From: Plecoglossus altivelis
Lineage: Eukaryota > Chordata > Actinopteri > Osmeriformes > Plecoglossidae
Direction: 5' to 3'
NCBI GenBank assembly: GCA_036571765.1
Contig: BROE01000007.1
Location: forward strand, 186,001 to 250,000
Length of the DNA stretch: 64,000 nt
Part shown: positions 11,741 through 22,748 of the stretch, piece by piece
Numbering within the stretch: position 1 is the stretch's first letter
How the letters are laid out: each line of letters begins with the position of its first letter
Made by a program: the position numbers and the translations under genes
Notes under the pieces: generated by a model
The model's database searches: none
What the model saw: the letters and a program-made list of their open reading frames with translations, nothing else
Told to the model about the DNA's origin: nothing

Positions 11741-14700
11741 CTGGTAAAGAAAATGTACTTTACAAACTCCTTTCAATTCCACAATGACAGCTTCATACTT
11801 AGAGTAAGGAAAATGAGTATTTGAACACCCTGCTATTTTGAAAGTTCTCCCGCTTAGAAATCATGGAGGGGTCTGAAATTTTCATTGTAGGTGCATGTCC
11901 ACTGTGAGAGACATAATAAAAAATATTTTTTAAATCCAGAAATAACAATGTATGATTTTTTTAACTAGTTTTTTGTATGATACACCTGCAAATAAGTATT
12001 TGAACACCTGAGAAAATCTATGTTTAATATTTGCTACAGTAGCCTTTGTTTGCAATTACAGAGGTCAAACGTTTCCTGTAGTCTTTCACCAGGTTTGCAC
12101 ACTGCAGGAAGGTTTTTGGCCCACTCCTCCACACAGATATTCTCTAGATTAGTATGCTTTCTGGCCTGTTGCTGAGAAACACAGAGTTTGAGCTCCCTCC
12201 AAAGATTCTCTAATGGGTTTAGGTCTGGAGACTGGCTAAGCCACGCCAGAACCTTGATATGCTTATTACAGAGCCACTCCTTGGTCATCCTGGCTGTGTG
12301 CTTCAGGTCACTGTCATGTTGGAAGACCCAGCCTTGACCCATCTTCAATGCTCTAACTGGAGGAAGGAGGTTGTTCCCCAAAACTCGCAAAACATGGCCC
12401 CGGTCATCCTCTCCTTAATATAGTGCGGTCGCCCTGTCCCATGTGCAGAAAAACACCCCCAAAGCATGATGATACCACCCCCATGCTTCACAGTAGGGAT
12501 GGTGTTTTTGGGATGGTACTCATCATTCTTCTTCCTCCAAACACATTTAGAGGAATTATGACCAACAAAAACCCCTATGACGACCAAACTAAGGAGAATC
12601 GTTACGTTGCCCGGAGTGGCGTTACCAGGGCCCCACCCTGGAGCCAGGCCTGGGGTGGGTGCTCGCAGGCGAGCGCCTGGTGGCCGGGTCTTTGCCCATG
12701 GGACCCGGCCGGGTATAGCCCGAAAAGGCGACGTGGGATCACCTTCCTGCAGGCCCATCACCCACAGGAAGGACCGTAGGGGGCCGGTGCAGTGTGTTTT
12801 GGGCGGCGGTCAGGGGCAGGTGCCTGGACGACCGAGGCCATGCACACAGTCTCTAGCGCTGGGGACATGGAATGTCACCTCGCTGGCAGGAAAGGAGCCC
12901 GAGCTTGTGCGGGAGGTAGAGCGTTACCGGCTAGATATAGTCCCCTCACCTCCACGCACAGCCTGGGTTCTGGGTCCATTATCCTCGAGAGAGGCTGGAC
13001 TCTACTTTTTTTCTGGCGTTGCTCGTGGGGAGAGGCGGCGGGCTGGCGTGGGCTTGCTCATAGCCCCGTGGCTCAGCCGCCACGTGTTGGGGTTTACCCC
13101 GGTAGACGAGAGGGTCGTGTCCCTGCGCCTTCAAGCCGGGGACAGGTCTCTCACTGTTGTATCGGCCTATGGGCCGAACAGCAGTGCAGAGTACCCGGCC
13201 TTCTTGGGGTCCCTGGGAGGGGTACTGGATAGTGCACCGACCGGGGACTCCATTGTTCTGCTGGGGGACTTCAACGCCCATGTGGGTNCCCGAGTATCTT
13301 AAGTCTCTGGATGTTGTGGGGCTGTCGTGGCTGACACGTCTCTTCAACATTGCGTGGCGCCTTGGGACGGTGCCGCTGGACTGGCAGACCGGGGTGGTGG
13401 TACCCCTTTATAAGAAGGGGGACCGGAGGGTGTGTTCCAACTACAGGGGGATCACACTCCTCAGCCTCCCTGGTAAGGTCTATGCCAGGGTACTGGAGAG
13501 GAGAATCCGTCCGATAGTCGAACCTCGGATTCAGGAAGAGCAGTGTGGGTTTCGTCCTGGCCGCGGAACACTGGACCAGCTCTACACACTTCATCGGGTG
13601 CTTGAGGGTTCATGGGAGTTTGCCCAACCGGTTCACATGTGTTTTGTGGACCTGGAGAAGGCGTTCGACCGTGTCCCTCGTGGTGCCCTGTGGGGGGTTT
13701 GCCGGGAGTACGGGGTCCGGGGCCCTTTGCTCAGGGCCGTCCGGTCCCTGTATGACCGGAGCAGGAGCTGTGTTCGCATTGCCGGTAGTAAGTCGGACCT
13801 GTTCTCGGTGCATGTTGGACTCCGCCAGGGCTGCCCTTTGTCACCGGTTCTGTTCATTGTCTTCATGGACAGAATTTCTAGGCACAGCCAGGGGCCGGAG
13901 GGTGTCTGGTTCGGGGGGCACAGGATTTCATCTCTGCTATTCGCAGATGATGTTGTCCTGATGGCTCCATCGGACCGGGACCTACAGCATGCACTAGATC
14001 GGTTTGCAGCCGAGTGTGAAGCTGCCGGGATGGGAATCAGCACCTCGAAATCTGAGGCCATGGTTCTCGACCGGAAGAAGGTGGCTTGCTCCCTCCGGGT
14101 GCGTGGGGATCCCTTGCTTCAAGTGGAGGAAGTCAAGTATCTCGGGGTCTTGTTCACGAGTGAGGGAAGGACGGAACATGAGATTGACAGGCGGATCGGT
14201 GCAGCGGCCGCAGTGATGCGCTCTCTGTACCGGTCCGTCGTGGTGAAGAAGGAGCTGAGCCGGAAGGCAAAGCTCTCAATTTACCGGTCTATCTACGTTC
14301 CTACTCTCACCTATGGTCATGAACTTTGGGTAATGACCGAAAGGACGAGATCGCGGATACAAGCGGTCGAAATGAGTTTTCTCCGCAGGGTGGCTGGGCA
14401 CTCCCTTAGAGATAAGGTAAGGAGCTCGGTCACACGGGAGGAGCTCGGAGTAGAGCCGCTGCTCCTCCACGTCGAGAGGAGCCAGCTGAGGTGGCTCGGG
14501 CATCTGTTTCGGATGCCTCCTGGACGCCTCCCTCGGGAGGTGTTCCGGGCATGTCCTACCGGGAGGCGGCCCCGGGGAAGACCCAGGACACGCTGGAGGG
14601 ACTATGTCTCTCGGCTGGCCTGGGAACGCCTCGGGATCCCCCCGGAGGAGCTGGAGGTGGTGTGCGTGGAGAAGGAAGTCTGGGCCTCCCTGCTCAGACT

Positions 14701-17700
14701 GCTGCCCCCGCGACCCGGCCCCGGATAAGCGGAAGAAAATGGATGGATGGATGACCAAAAAGTTCTATTTGGGTCTCATCTGACCACAAGACATTCTCCC
14801 ATGACTCCTCTGGATCATCCAAATGGCCATGTTAGTAGTTGGATTCCTACTGATTGTGTGGGGTGGACAGGTGTCTATATGCAGCTAACGACCTCAAACA
14901 GGTGGATAATAAATGGAGTAGAGGTGGACATTTTAAAGGACTAAAAGACTAAAGGACTAAAGACTAAAAGGTCTTTGAGGGTCAGAATTCTAGCTGATAG
15001 ACAGGTGTTCAAATACTTATTTGCAGCTGTATCATACAAATAAATAGTTAAAAAATAATATATTTTGATTTCTGGATTTTTTGTGGATTATGTCTCTCAC
15101 AGTGGACATGCACCTACGATGACAATTTCAGACTTCTCCGTGATTTCCAAGTGGGAGAAATTGCAAAATAGCAGGGTGTTCAAATACTTATTTTCCTCAC
15201 TGTATATATTTAAAAATGAATGTGCTCAACTGGAGAACAAGACCCACTGCCACAAAATGCATTATGACCAAACAATTGGTCCACTTACGCTTATGTTTGA
15301 AAGATTTTGATCTTCGTGGTGAATTTGAATTCTGAAATGGAAAAGAAATAGAACCATTATCAAATATAGACATAGTAGGAAAGAGATAAGGCAATGCACA
15401 TGAAGCTTGATGATCTGTTCAGTTGTGAAAGACCAGATAACCTATGTGACAATGGGATTTAGGTTTCTGAAATGCATTCAATTTCAGACAATGAAAGAAA
15501 CATAGGCAATACATTGACAAATGGCAATGTCTGTGTAGTGATTGGCATAATATCTGAATAAAGACTGAACAAAATTATACAGTATCATTTCCACAGTTAT
15601 GTAGATTGGGTTTCATTTGATTAGAAATTTAATGTTTAAAGGCAACTTTGCATTTATTTCAATGTATATCTAAAAATGAATAAAACAGGAAAATGTACAC
15701 AAACATTACCATATTCAGAAATAATTTTCTTTTCATAATGAAGAGAAACCTTTTGTGGTGAACAAAATTAGAATTTGCAAAAAGTTCCAGTTTATAAAAG
15801 TCTAAAGAATGGGGAATTGGAAAAAGTAAAGAAAGGGGTTAAGAGTTAGTTCCCTCAAACGAATTTAAAGATGATATACAAGTCATCTTAGTTTTATCAA
15901 CAAAAAAAATCTAGTTAGACTGACTGGCCCTCCCCACAACCTAGAAGTGTGTGAAAGCTGCAAGATCACTACATCTATGCCTTTATCGTTTGATACACAG
16001 CAGTTCCTCTACTGGGTATCATGGAGAGCAACTGGGGGGTCTGAATGGTGAACTTAAAACATTGCATGTCACATCTAAGGGGAAGAATGAAGATTTCAAA
16101 TAATATATATCTACCTTATCTGATTTTCTCTTCTTGGCTGAAAAAAAGAGGGATTTTAGTGGGAATCCTCATGGATTCATAAGGTTCTTAAAAAAGCACA
16201 TATAAAACATTGGATATATGAGACTATGTCCAATCCGAGTAACTATTAACTATATAATACTATGCATGCTATGCTATTAAGACCGAGCTTTGTCACATAA
16301 CATATGTTTTCAAGGTTACATTAAAGGTTACTAAGGTATGTTACAGGTAAGCAAGCAATAAGTCTTAAATTAATATTTTGCTTTGTTAAAAGACTAGAAA
16401 CTTGTTTGTTACCTTTTTTTTCAGTCCCATAAGACCAGTCATTATCATTGACATCATCGTTGTCCTCTTGATCACTCTCTGATTTGTTATTTGCATTATT
16501 ACCAGTCACTATTCTGTGAGATACAACATGAAGTCTAGTGATTCACTGACAAAAGTTACACCATATTTCACATTAGGAGTGCATAAAAGCTATTTCAGTG
16601 AGTAATTAACATTTAGAACCAGATTGTCTTTATATCTGCGTTTATTTATTTATATGTAGATACCGTAATACATTAGTAAACCAGTTTGGAGATTGTTGTT
16701 GAAAATGTAGCTCTGGCCCAAAAACAGATGTGGACATGAGATTTATGGTCAGATGAGTTCTCTCCAAGACGGCTGTCTCCCCTGCATACTGGTGTTGAGG
16801 TTTTAATAGTACCAGCCAGAATGTAAGGGCTCAGGACTCCTCTGTTAAACTGTGTGGGTAGTTCCCCGGCATGGTTTGGCTCCACTTGTCTTGTTAGGGA
16901 GAATTCTTGCAAATAACGACAGTTTTTCTGAGTTATCACCTTCATCCTGTGAGGAAATACTTCTGTCCTGGTGGGATGATCTCTTCTAAAGACTACGAAA
17001 GTTATGTGAATCGTATGTCTTTGCCTTTGTCACCAGATGAACATGTATGGGGGATTTAAAGTACAGTCCACAGCATAGAACCTTACTATAAGTGTAAATG
17101 TAACTCCTGCCATGCCATTGCCAACCAACAAAGGGCAGTTCTGCCTTGTGTTGCCAAGGTGGCTTATTGATGGCCTTCTGATGGCCGTGGAAGTGTTTCA
17201 GGAAAGTGATGCAAACCCTGATGTCCTTCCAACAGCTCACCCTATGATGATTCAGGGCAGGATGCCAATTATAAATGACAATTGGAGGGGGGTCATCTCA
17301 CCAGGGCATAAATGAAACTGTACAGTTTAGGTGTCCATGTCTTAATTAGGGGGGTCAGACCCAAACCCACATGTAATTCAAACCCTGATCCAGGGCTTGT
17401 TGTTGTGGTGTTCCTTAATATTCAGTGGGTCCTCCAAAATATTTGCTGGTGCAGTTTGTTCTCTTATACACTGCTCAAAAGAAATAAAGGGAACACTTAA
17501 ACAACACATCCTAGATCTCAATGAATGAAATAATCTTATTAAATACTTTCTTCTTTACATAGTTGAATGTGCTGACAACAATATCACACAAAAGTGATCA
17601 ATGGAAATCAAATCTATCAACCCATGGAGGTCTGGATTTGGAGTCACACTCAAAATGAAAGTGGAAAACCACACTACAGGCTGATCCAACTTTGATGTAA

Positions 17701-20700
17701 TGTCCTTAAAACAAGTCGAAATGAGGCTCAGTAGTGTGGCCTCCACGTACCAGTATGACCTCCCTACAATGCCTGGACATGCTCCTGATGAGGTGGCAGA
17801 TGATCTCCTGAGGGATCTCCTCCCAGACCCTGACTAAAGCATCCGCCAACTCCTGGACAGTCTGTGGTGCAACGTGGCGTTAGTGGATGGAGTGAGACAT
17901 GATGTCCCACATGTGCTCAATTGGATTCAGGTCTGGGGAACGGGTGAGCCAGTCCATTGCATTAATGCCTTCCTCTTGCAGGAACTTCTGACACACTCCA
18001 GCCACATAAGGTCTAGCATTGTCTTGCATTAGGAGGAACCCAGGGTCAAACGCACCAGCATATGGTCTCACAAGGGGTCTGAGGATCTCATCTCGGTAGC
18101 TAATGGCAGTCCGGCTGCGCCTTCATGCTCTGGACACTATGCTGACAAACACAGCAAACCTTCTTGCCACAGCTCGCATTGATGTGCCATCCTGGAGGAG
18201 CTGCACTACCTGAGCCACTTGTGTGGGTTGTAGACTCCGTCTCATGCTACTACTAGAGTGAAAGCACCGCCAGCATTCCAAAGTGACCAAAACATCAACC
18301 AGGAAGCATAGGAACTGAGAAGTGGTCTGTGGTCACCACCTGCAGAACCACTCCTTTGTTGGGGGTGTCTTACTAATTGCCTATAATTTCTACCTGTTGT
18401 CTATTCCATTTTCACAACAGCATGTGACATTTATTGTCAATCAGTGTTGGTTCCTAAGTCGACAGTTTGATTTCACAGAAGTGTGATTGACTTGGACTTA
18501 CATTACGTTGTTTAAGTGTTCCCTTTATTTTTTGAGCAGTGTAGCTAAGGAAAACCTCACAGGAAGGAAGTAACTGTGCAGCAGATAAATAATATAATAA
18601 CTACCAGTACCTAGCTATATCTGGGAAGATGCAACGCATTTGCTTGAAATTATTTGCTTTAATGCCTATGCTGAGAAAAGACATTTAGCAGAAAATCCCT
18701 TCTTTGTGTAATCCCTTCCTCCAAAATCCACCAATCATAATTTGTGCGGTTCCAAGGTTAACATATACAAAGCTCCACCTTTTAGGATTTTTCTGCCCGT
18801 GCATGTAGCCAGGACTAGACTTGGACAACAAGTGTGTTGGCCCACCGGGTATAGATTCCCAGTCTAAACCTGCATGTAGCCAATGCAGCCTGGCTGTGCA
18901 GTCCAGTGAAGCTTTTTGTGCAATGTTTGCAGACCCTACGCAGATGTGTTGATCAAACTTCCTGTGCTCTGACCTTTAAACCAATCTGAACTTATTTTAA
19001 CAGTTATAGGAAATTTAGATTGGTGTGTTACAATAGAACTCTTCATTATCATTAGGATTAGGATAGCACTCTTCATTAGGATTATCATCTTCCCCATCAT
19101 CATGCAACCAAATGAGGAACTATTTTTTGAAATAACAGTGTTCCCACCAGTAGAATCTATACCAAGGCTCACAAACAACATACGGATACACTATGTTGGT
19201 TTTTCCTTTAGTTAATCAACAATATTTACATGTAACTTTTAATATATATTTACTAAAAATATCTTCAAGCCACTGTTTTACCTGCGGTTGGCTATGCGGC
19301 TGCTGTTGCGTCCCATTCCCAAGCATTTTTCCAAGTGTGGAGCAAAACGTGATGCAGCAATACTTCGGCTGCAGTTGGGACACACACACTCCTTGTTCTT
19401 CCACTGGTTGTACACCTGCCCAAACACGTCCACCCCTGGCTGGTCCACAATTTCTGGAAAAGTTTTTTTGTTACAGCTCCAAACAATAATGACATTAAAC
19501 TTAAAGCTAATTATTTATTTTTCTTTCACACGAACGTAGCAGTTGGCCAGAACAGTTCTGCCCTTTTCATGAACATGTGGGAGACACAGAATCTGAACAC
19601 TGGTTAGGGCTGTGCCCACATTTCTTCACTGCAATATTGAAAGCATGATCTAAGAGCATGATCTTACTGACAAAAGCACGTGTTTTTAAATACATATGAC
19701 TATATCCTATTAACATTATAACCAGTGTTTTTTAGGTTTTGGTCCAACATGTACTGCTTATATACAAGTTAACACCCCAATTATGGTTCTTTGTGTAAAG
19801 ACGTTTTAGTGAGACCAGTATATGTATTTTTATCACATGGTCTTTGCAGGACACAAATGTGTTTCATCATTGAAGGAGGCAAAGTGATCAAATGTCCTTT
19901 CATTGATAATTTATTTTGGATTCCACACTGGAATCAAGGACACCGGTTAAGATAATGATCAAGCTCATTCAAGATCATGCGAAATAAATGCTTTTAACTG
20001 ATTCAGTAATTGTAACGTTTCATCTACTTTTTTAACTTGATACAGGAGAAGTTCCTAACAATACAGTACATCCTGTGGGAATTATTCAATCAGCTTTAAC
20101 CTATGATTAGTATATCCCTCCTACTGTGCTGCAGGCCATGTAGGTAGTAAAGAGCCTCAGTTGGACTGCTATGCGTTACATTGCAATCAATGTATGCAAC
20201 CTAGGACCAGAGCTGGATCAGTGTAGTTGAACACTGGACGCTCCTGAACATGGGTCTTGTTTAGTGTACACTACTGACCAGTGCTTCATATTATATATGT
20301 ATTTTGATGACGATGTTGTTGAAAGTGTGGGCAAATGTAAATAACTTCCGTATTTTACCTAGTGAAACATAATATACAAATAACATGCCAGGGTGTGTTG
20401 ATAGGTAGAAACACAATATGTGGAACACAGGTCTGACAACGTTGGAGTTTGGTCACGACACACATCTACTACTCTGTAAATTACTGCAATGATTTTAAAT
20501 TGAACCTCAAGAAGAAACAATGCTTTATAGTCATGCCAACAAGTGGCGTTTATTTGTCACATTTTGCCACATTCTTCAAACAGCATTCAAGGTGAGCTTT
20601 TCCCACCCTAACTCACAGGCCAGATTTGTGAAAGAATATTGTTGACACATGCACACTAGACTAGTCCTGGCTATGAAAGATGTGTTGGTTGCCTCTCTGA

Positions 20701-21453
20701 TCTGTGCCCTTGATGCTTGGTCATCTTACTAGGAGTGCCTGATCCAGGCAGACTTTCGGTGTGTCATACACCCTCCCCTTCTATATACTTGTTCTGATAG
20801 TGTTCCAAAGCCGTATAATTTAGTGTACCCATCTTCCACATCTTTCTTTTAGAGATATTTTCAAAGCTCCTTCATCCTCAGTTAAATTTTAATAAGATGT
20901 TACCAATAGATTTGTCTGAATTTATTCTGGAATTATGTCAATCACTACAACTGAAAATGTGGATTATTTAACTTGTGTATGATTTGTAATTTCTCTTGTA
21001 TGCCAGTTAATATTATTGATGAAATTGCCAGGACTGGTATATGACAATCTGTCAAGTATAGCCACAGCATGAAATACAAAAAAATTCATACAAATTTTGA
21101 AATCGTCCGAATGTTATGCCTGTCAACATCTAACAGTGAGACACTGTGCACTTACCAAAGTCCTTCATGCTTTCTTGGTCAGTGTCTTCTAAAAAGAAGT
21201 ATCCCTGCTTGACAGCCCGGTGGACTTCAAAACAGAGACCAAGACAGGCGTCTTCTATCAGATCAGACAAGACATCCTGAGCTAAACCCTAAGGGAGGGG
21301 AGGAGGGTTGTATTTTACAGAGAAAAACTATTAAACTGAATAACAGAATAACAATTGGAATGATTTCGGATTTTACAACAAAGAGCATGACTCTAGTTTT
21401 ACCTCTAGTTTGCTGTTGTCCAGACTGGACATTGAAACCTCTTCCATTTTCAT
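11661..21453 (-). CDS. atxn7l3: ataxin-7-like 3 (SGF11) homologue lacking the SCA7 domain
   Basis: ATXN7L3 is the SGF11 subunit of the SAGA deubiquitinase module. With ENY2 it anchors and activates USP22, which removes ubiquitin from histone H2B in the nucleus. Seven coding exons on the minus strand join in frame: 21453-21403, 21288-21156, 19453-19282, 16513-16413, 16137-16115, 15331-15289 and 11740-11661. They total 603 nt and 200 residues. Every intron starts GT and ends AG, and the phases agree. The N-terminus (MKMEEVSMSSLDNSKLE) and the SGF11 zinc finger (CPNC...HLEKC, exon 3) match the family closely, as does the acidic KSESDQEDNDD and KKRKSDK stretch. After KHK the family continues into an SCA7 domain. 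Here a short novel exon of 26 residues ends the protein instead. A Tc1-like element carrying Rex3 fills the last intron. The final exon is the least certain part; exons 1-6 are strong. Confidence 0.85.
12577..13286 (+). pseudogene. Rex3 endonuclease N-terminal part, copy 2
   Basis: An open endonuclease frame up to LLGDFNAHVG, here with the intact GDFN motif that copy 1 lacks. A local frameshift near 12942 (GTCCCCTCACC where copy 3 has GTCGGCCTCACC) changes the frame slightly. The frame stops at the N rather than at a stop codon, so loss of the remaining endonuclease may be an assembly effect. Confidence 0.75.
13287..13287. other. Assembly gap (single N) inside Rex3 copy 2
   Basis: One N joins sequence equivalent to copy 1 near 1070 with sequence equivalent to copy 1 near 2100. 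The real distance is probably about 1 kb longer. Confidence 0.9.
13288..14728 (+). CDS. Rex3 reverse transcriptase, open frame, copy 2
   Basis: An uninterrupted frame from the N to the stop at 14726-14728 (about 480 residues). It begins PEYLKSLDVVGLSWLTRLFN and contains GIRPIVEP-type fingers (FRPGRGTLDQLYTLH), VDLEKAFDRVPRG, LRQGCPLSPVLF and the catalytic LLFADDVVLMAPSD. It ends with the basic GRPRTRWRDYVSRLAWERLG tail. All reverse transcriptase motifs are present and unbroken. The protein would prime on nicked target DNA and copy the element RNA. Whether the element is complete depends on what the N hides. Confidence 0.85.
15289..15331 (-). CDS. atxn7l3: atxn7l3 coding exon 6
   Basis: Encodes NSNSPRRSKSFKHK, matching NPNSPRRSKSLKHK of the family. 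Donor C|GTAAGT, phase 1. If this donor is not used, the frame runs on to a TGA inside the right terminal repeat of the neighbouring Tc1-like element. Confidence 0.88.
16115..16137 (-). CDS. atxn7l3: atxn7l3 coding exon 5 (23-nt microexon)
   Basis: A 23-nt exon encoding AKKRKSDK together with the preceding G, a basic stretch that also exists in human ATXN7L3. Acceptor TTTCAG|CC, donor AAG|GTAGAT, phase 0. Confidence 0.88.
16413..16513 (-). CDS. atxn7l3: atxn7l3 coding exon 4 (acidic linker)
   Basis: Encodes an acidic linker containing NKSESDQEDNDD and NDNDWSYGTEKK, nearly identical in pattern to the human protein. A run of eight A precedes the donor G|GTAACA, phase 1. Confidence 0.9.
16690..17310. 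other. atxn7l3 intron sequence, nothing recognised
   Basis: Intron 3 sequence between exon 4 and a Tc1-like element. Open frames on both strands show no resemblance to a known protein. Confidence 0.3.
17469..18541 (-). mobile_element. Tc1/mariner-type transposon in atxn7l3 intron 3
   Basis: Inverted ends CACTGCTCAAAAGAAATAAA (17469 on) and the matching TTTATTTTTTGAGCAGTG (to 18541), flanked by TA (17467-17468 and 18542-18543). The element is about 1.07 kb. A transposase fragment at 17880-18071 on the minus strand carries DNARPYVAGVCQKF and RSPDLNPIEHMWD, typical of Tc1-like DDE enzymes. The rest of the transposase is frameshifted or lost. Confidence 0.85.
19282..19453 (-). CDS. atxn7l3: atxn7l3 coding exon 3 (SGF11 zinc finger)
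   Basis: Encodes EIVDQPGVDVFGQVYNQW followed by the C2HC SGF11-type finger CPNCSRSIAASRFAPHLEKC and GMGRNSSRIANR. In the SAGA module this finger contacts the nucleosome acidic patch. Donor AG|GTAAAA, phase 2. Confidence 0.92.
19454..21155. other. atxn7l3 intron 2, nothing further recognised
   Basis: AT-rich intron of about 1.7 kb between exons 2 and 3 with no recognised repeat or coding sequence. Confidence 0.5.
21156..21288 (-). CDS. atxn7l3: atxn7l3 coding exon 2
   Basis: Encodes the helical ENY2-binding segment, with EDACLGLCFEVHRAVKQGYF and EDTDQESMKDF, closely matching ATXN7L3. The acceptor is CTTAG|GGT and the donor G|GTAAGT, phase 1. Confidence 0.9.
21403..21453 (-). CDS. atxn7l3: atxn7l3 coding exon 1 (start codon)
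   Basis: The ATG at 21453 opens MKMEEVSMSSLDNSKLE, the conserved family start. The exon probably begins at 21494 after a CTGCTCTCCAG acceptor. An upstream ATG at 21493 lies out of frame and its reading frame overlaps the true start, so it could act as a small upstream ORF. The donor is GAG|GTAAAA, phase 0. Confidence 0.85.
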
Positions 21454-21640
21454 TTGCCAGAACGTCAGTGTAAGCCGACTCGTCTGTGTTCATACTGGAG
21501 AGCAGTAAGTGCAGAAATGGTTCGGACAGGGACAGATGAGAACTGCATGTGGTGGACGAAACATAATCAACCTTAAACATGCAACCCGTTGCAACTTCTA
21601 ATAAGACCATTCCTAATGAAAATACTTTAGAGATACTTAC

Positions 21641-21690
21641 AACTGCAGTATTAACTATGTTAAACGCGCAGAGTCAGTCTATCCATGTCC
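21641..21690 (-). promoter_or_regulatory. atxn7l3: Candidate atxn7l3 5' non-coding exon and donor
   Basis: A near-consensus splice donor GTAAGTATC starts at 21640 on the minus strand upstream of the coding start, suggesting a non-coding first exon ending at 21641. The promoter would lie just above it, around 21700-22000. The upstream edge of this exon is a guess. Confidence 0.35.
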
Positions 21691-21699
21691 GTAACCTGT

Positions 21700-22748
21700 T
21701 TAAAATAAATACATGATGGCCTTTTAGTATTTAACCAATGTCGCGGCATCAGCAGGCCCCCACTTTTACCCTCGACAGACCTGATCGACATCATTTTCTA
21801 AATAAAAAAGTGAGTACATCATAATTGTTACGGAAAACCAATTTATTATCATTTTGCTGAAGCAGACCAGTGATAGAAAACCGCTATGAGTATCGACACA
21901 TTTGCAAAGTCTAAACAATGGGTCACAATTGTAACCCACCGAATTAACCTTTGAAACAGGTAATCAATGTGTCCACGAGCGAATATATACAGCTAATCGG
22001 CAGTCTGGTTCGTCAAACAAATGACAGATTCACAGAAAATTACCTACTCGTTTATTAGCACATGCAAGTCAAATAAATTAGCAGAATTTCGGCTTCTGTT
22101 TACCCATTCCTGCAGACGTCCATCTTTAGACAACAGGGCCCAGACAGGAGCAATCGAGTACTACACAGGCTGGGGCATACAAAATCGTTGTCCAGTCAAA
22201 CAAGTAGATGCCGTATTCAGTTTGAGAACGATGTTTCAATTTGCGATTCTTGTTTACCGTAGGCTATTTTCACCAAATGAGTTCGTAACCGATAATATAG
22301 GCCTATTTTGAAACTAAACAACGCATTCATGTGCGCAAGTCTGACTTCTTTAAAAAATCCTGTGATGCCGATCAGTCATCCTTTAATACATTCAAGTAAA
22401 ATGTTATACTATAATTATATATATTATAATATATCATACATAAACATTTTATTTATTAATGTGTATTGTACTTGGGACAACTTTTTGCTGTATGAAATCT
22501 TTAGTTATTTTTCCTTCTCTCCATCTTCCTTTGTTAATGACAACAACAAAAACCCTAACCAAATTAAGTCACTAAAAAAGTAAGAAAACCGAACATCTGA
22601 CTGGATAACATTTCCATTCGATTTTTACTTTTAAACGCATTAACAAACAGCAAAAAATTAAAAATAACGGAAAACTCGAGTGCCAGATATTCTTCTGATC
22701 AGCACTGATCCGATTTCAGTAACTGATCTTGCCTTCAGTCACTGTAGA
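21700..22748. other. Intergenic region upstream of atxn7l3
   Basis: About 1 kb between the acidic exons and the candidate first exon of atxn7l3. It should hold the atxn7l3 promoter. It is AT-rich, with no CpG-rich core obvious by eye. Confidence 0.35.

Larger units (their letters stand above)
12566..14750 (+). mobile_element. Rex3 LINE, copy 2 (inside Tc1-like element)
   Basis: A 5'-truncated Rex3 starting with CCCCTATGACGACC and ending in GGATGGATGG, flanked by the 8-bp duplication ATGACCAA (12558-12565 and 14751-14758). Sequence is nearly identical to copy 3 at 57048-58504, so insertion is recent. A single N at 13287 joins the endonuclease GDFNAHVG motif directly to PEYLKSLDVVGLSW, skipping about 1 kb that copy 1 contains. 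Confidence 0.93.
12034..14855 (-). pseudogene. Tc1-like transposase, truncated and split
   Basis: Cut-and-paste DD34E transposase remnants. The first catalytic Asp region (PEESWENVLWSDETQIELFG) lies at about 14759-14840. After the Rex3 insertion the sequence resumes with TIPTVKHGGGIIMLWGCFSA at about 12530-12440 and continues with GWVFQHDSDLKHTA and SQSPDLNPLENLWRELK, which hold the second Asp and the Glu. A frameshift lies near 12380. The N-terminal helix-turn-helix region is missing between 14855 and 15001. It cannot make active protein. Confidence 0.85.
11802..15202 (-). mobile_element. Tc1-like DNA transposon with ~200-bp TIRs, split by Rex3
   Basis: Inverted ends of about 205 bp (11802-12009 and 15001-15202) share GAGTATTTGAACACCCTGCT at the tips and AAATAAGTATTTGAACACCT at the inner edge. 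TA dinucleotides at 11800-11801 and 15203-15204 are the expected target duplication. Transposase runs on the minus strand and is broken by a Rex3 insertion at 12566-14750. The element sits in the last intron of atxn7l3. Confidence 0.88.

Noticed and set aside
16673..17315. Open frames in atxn7l3 intron 3 as hidden exons
   Set aside because: They do not match ATXN7L3, and exons 3 and 4 already join in phase.
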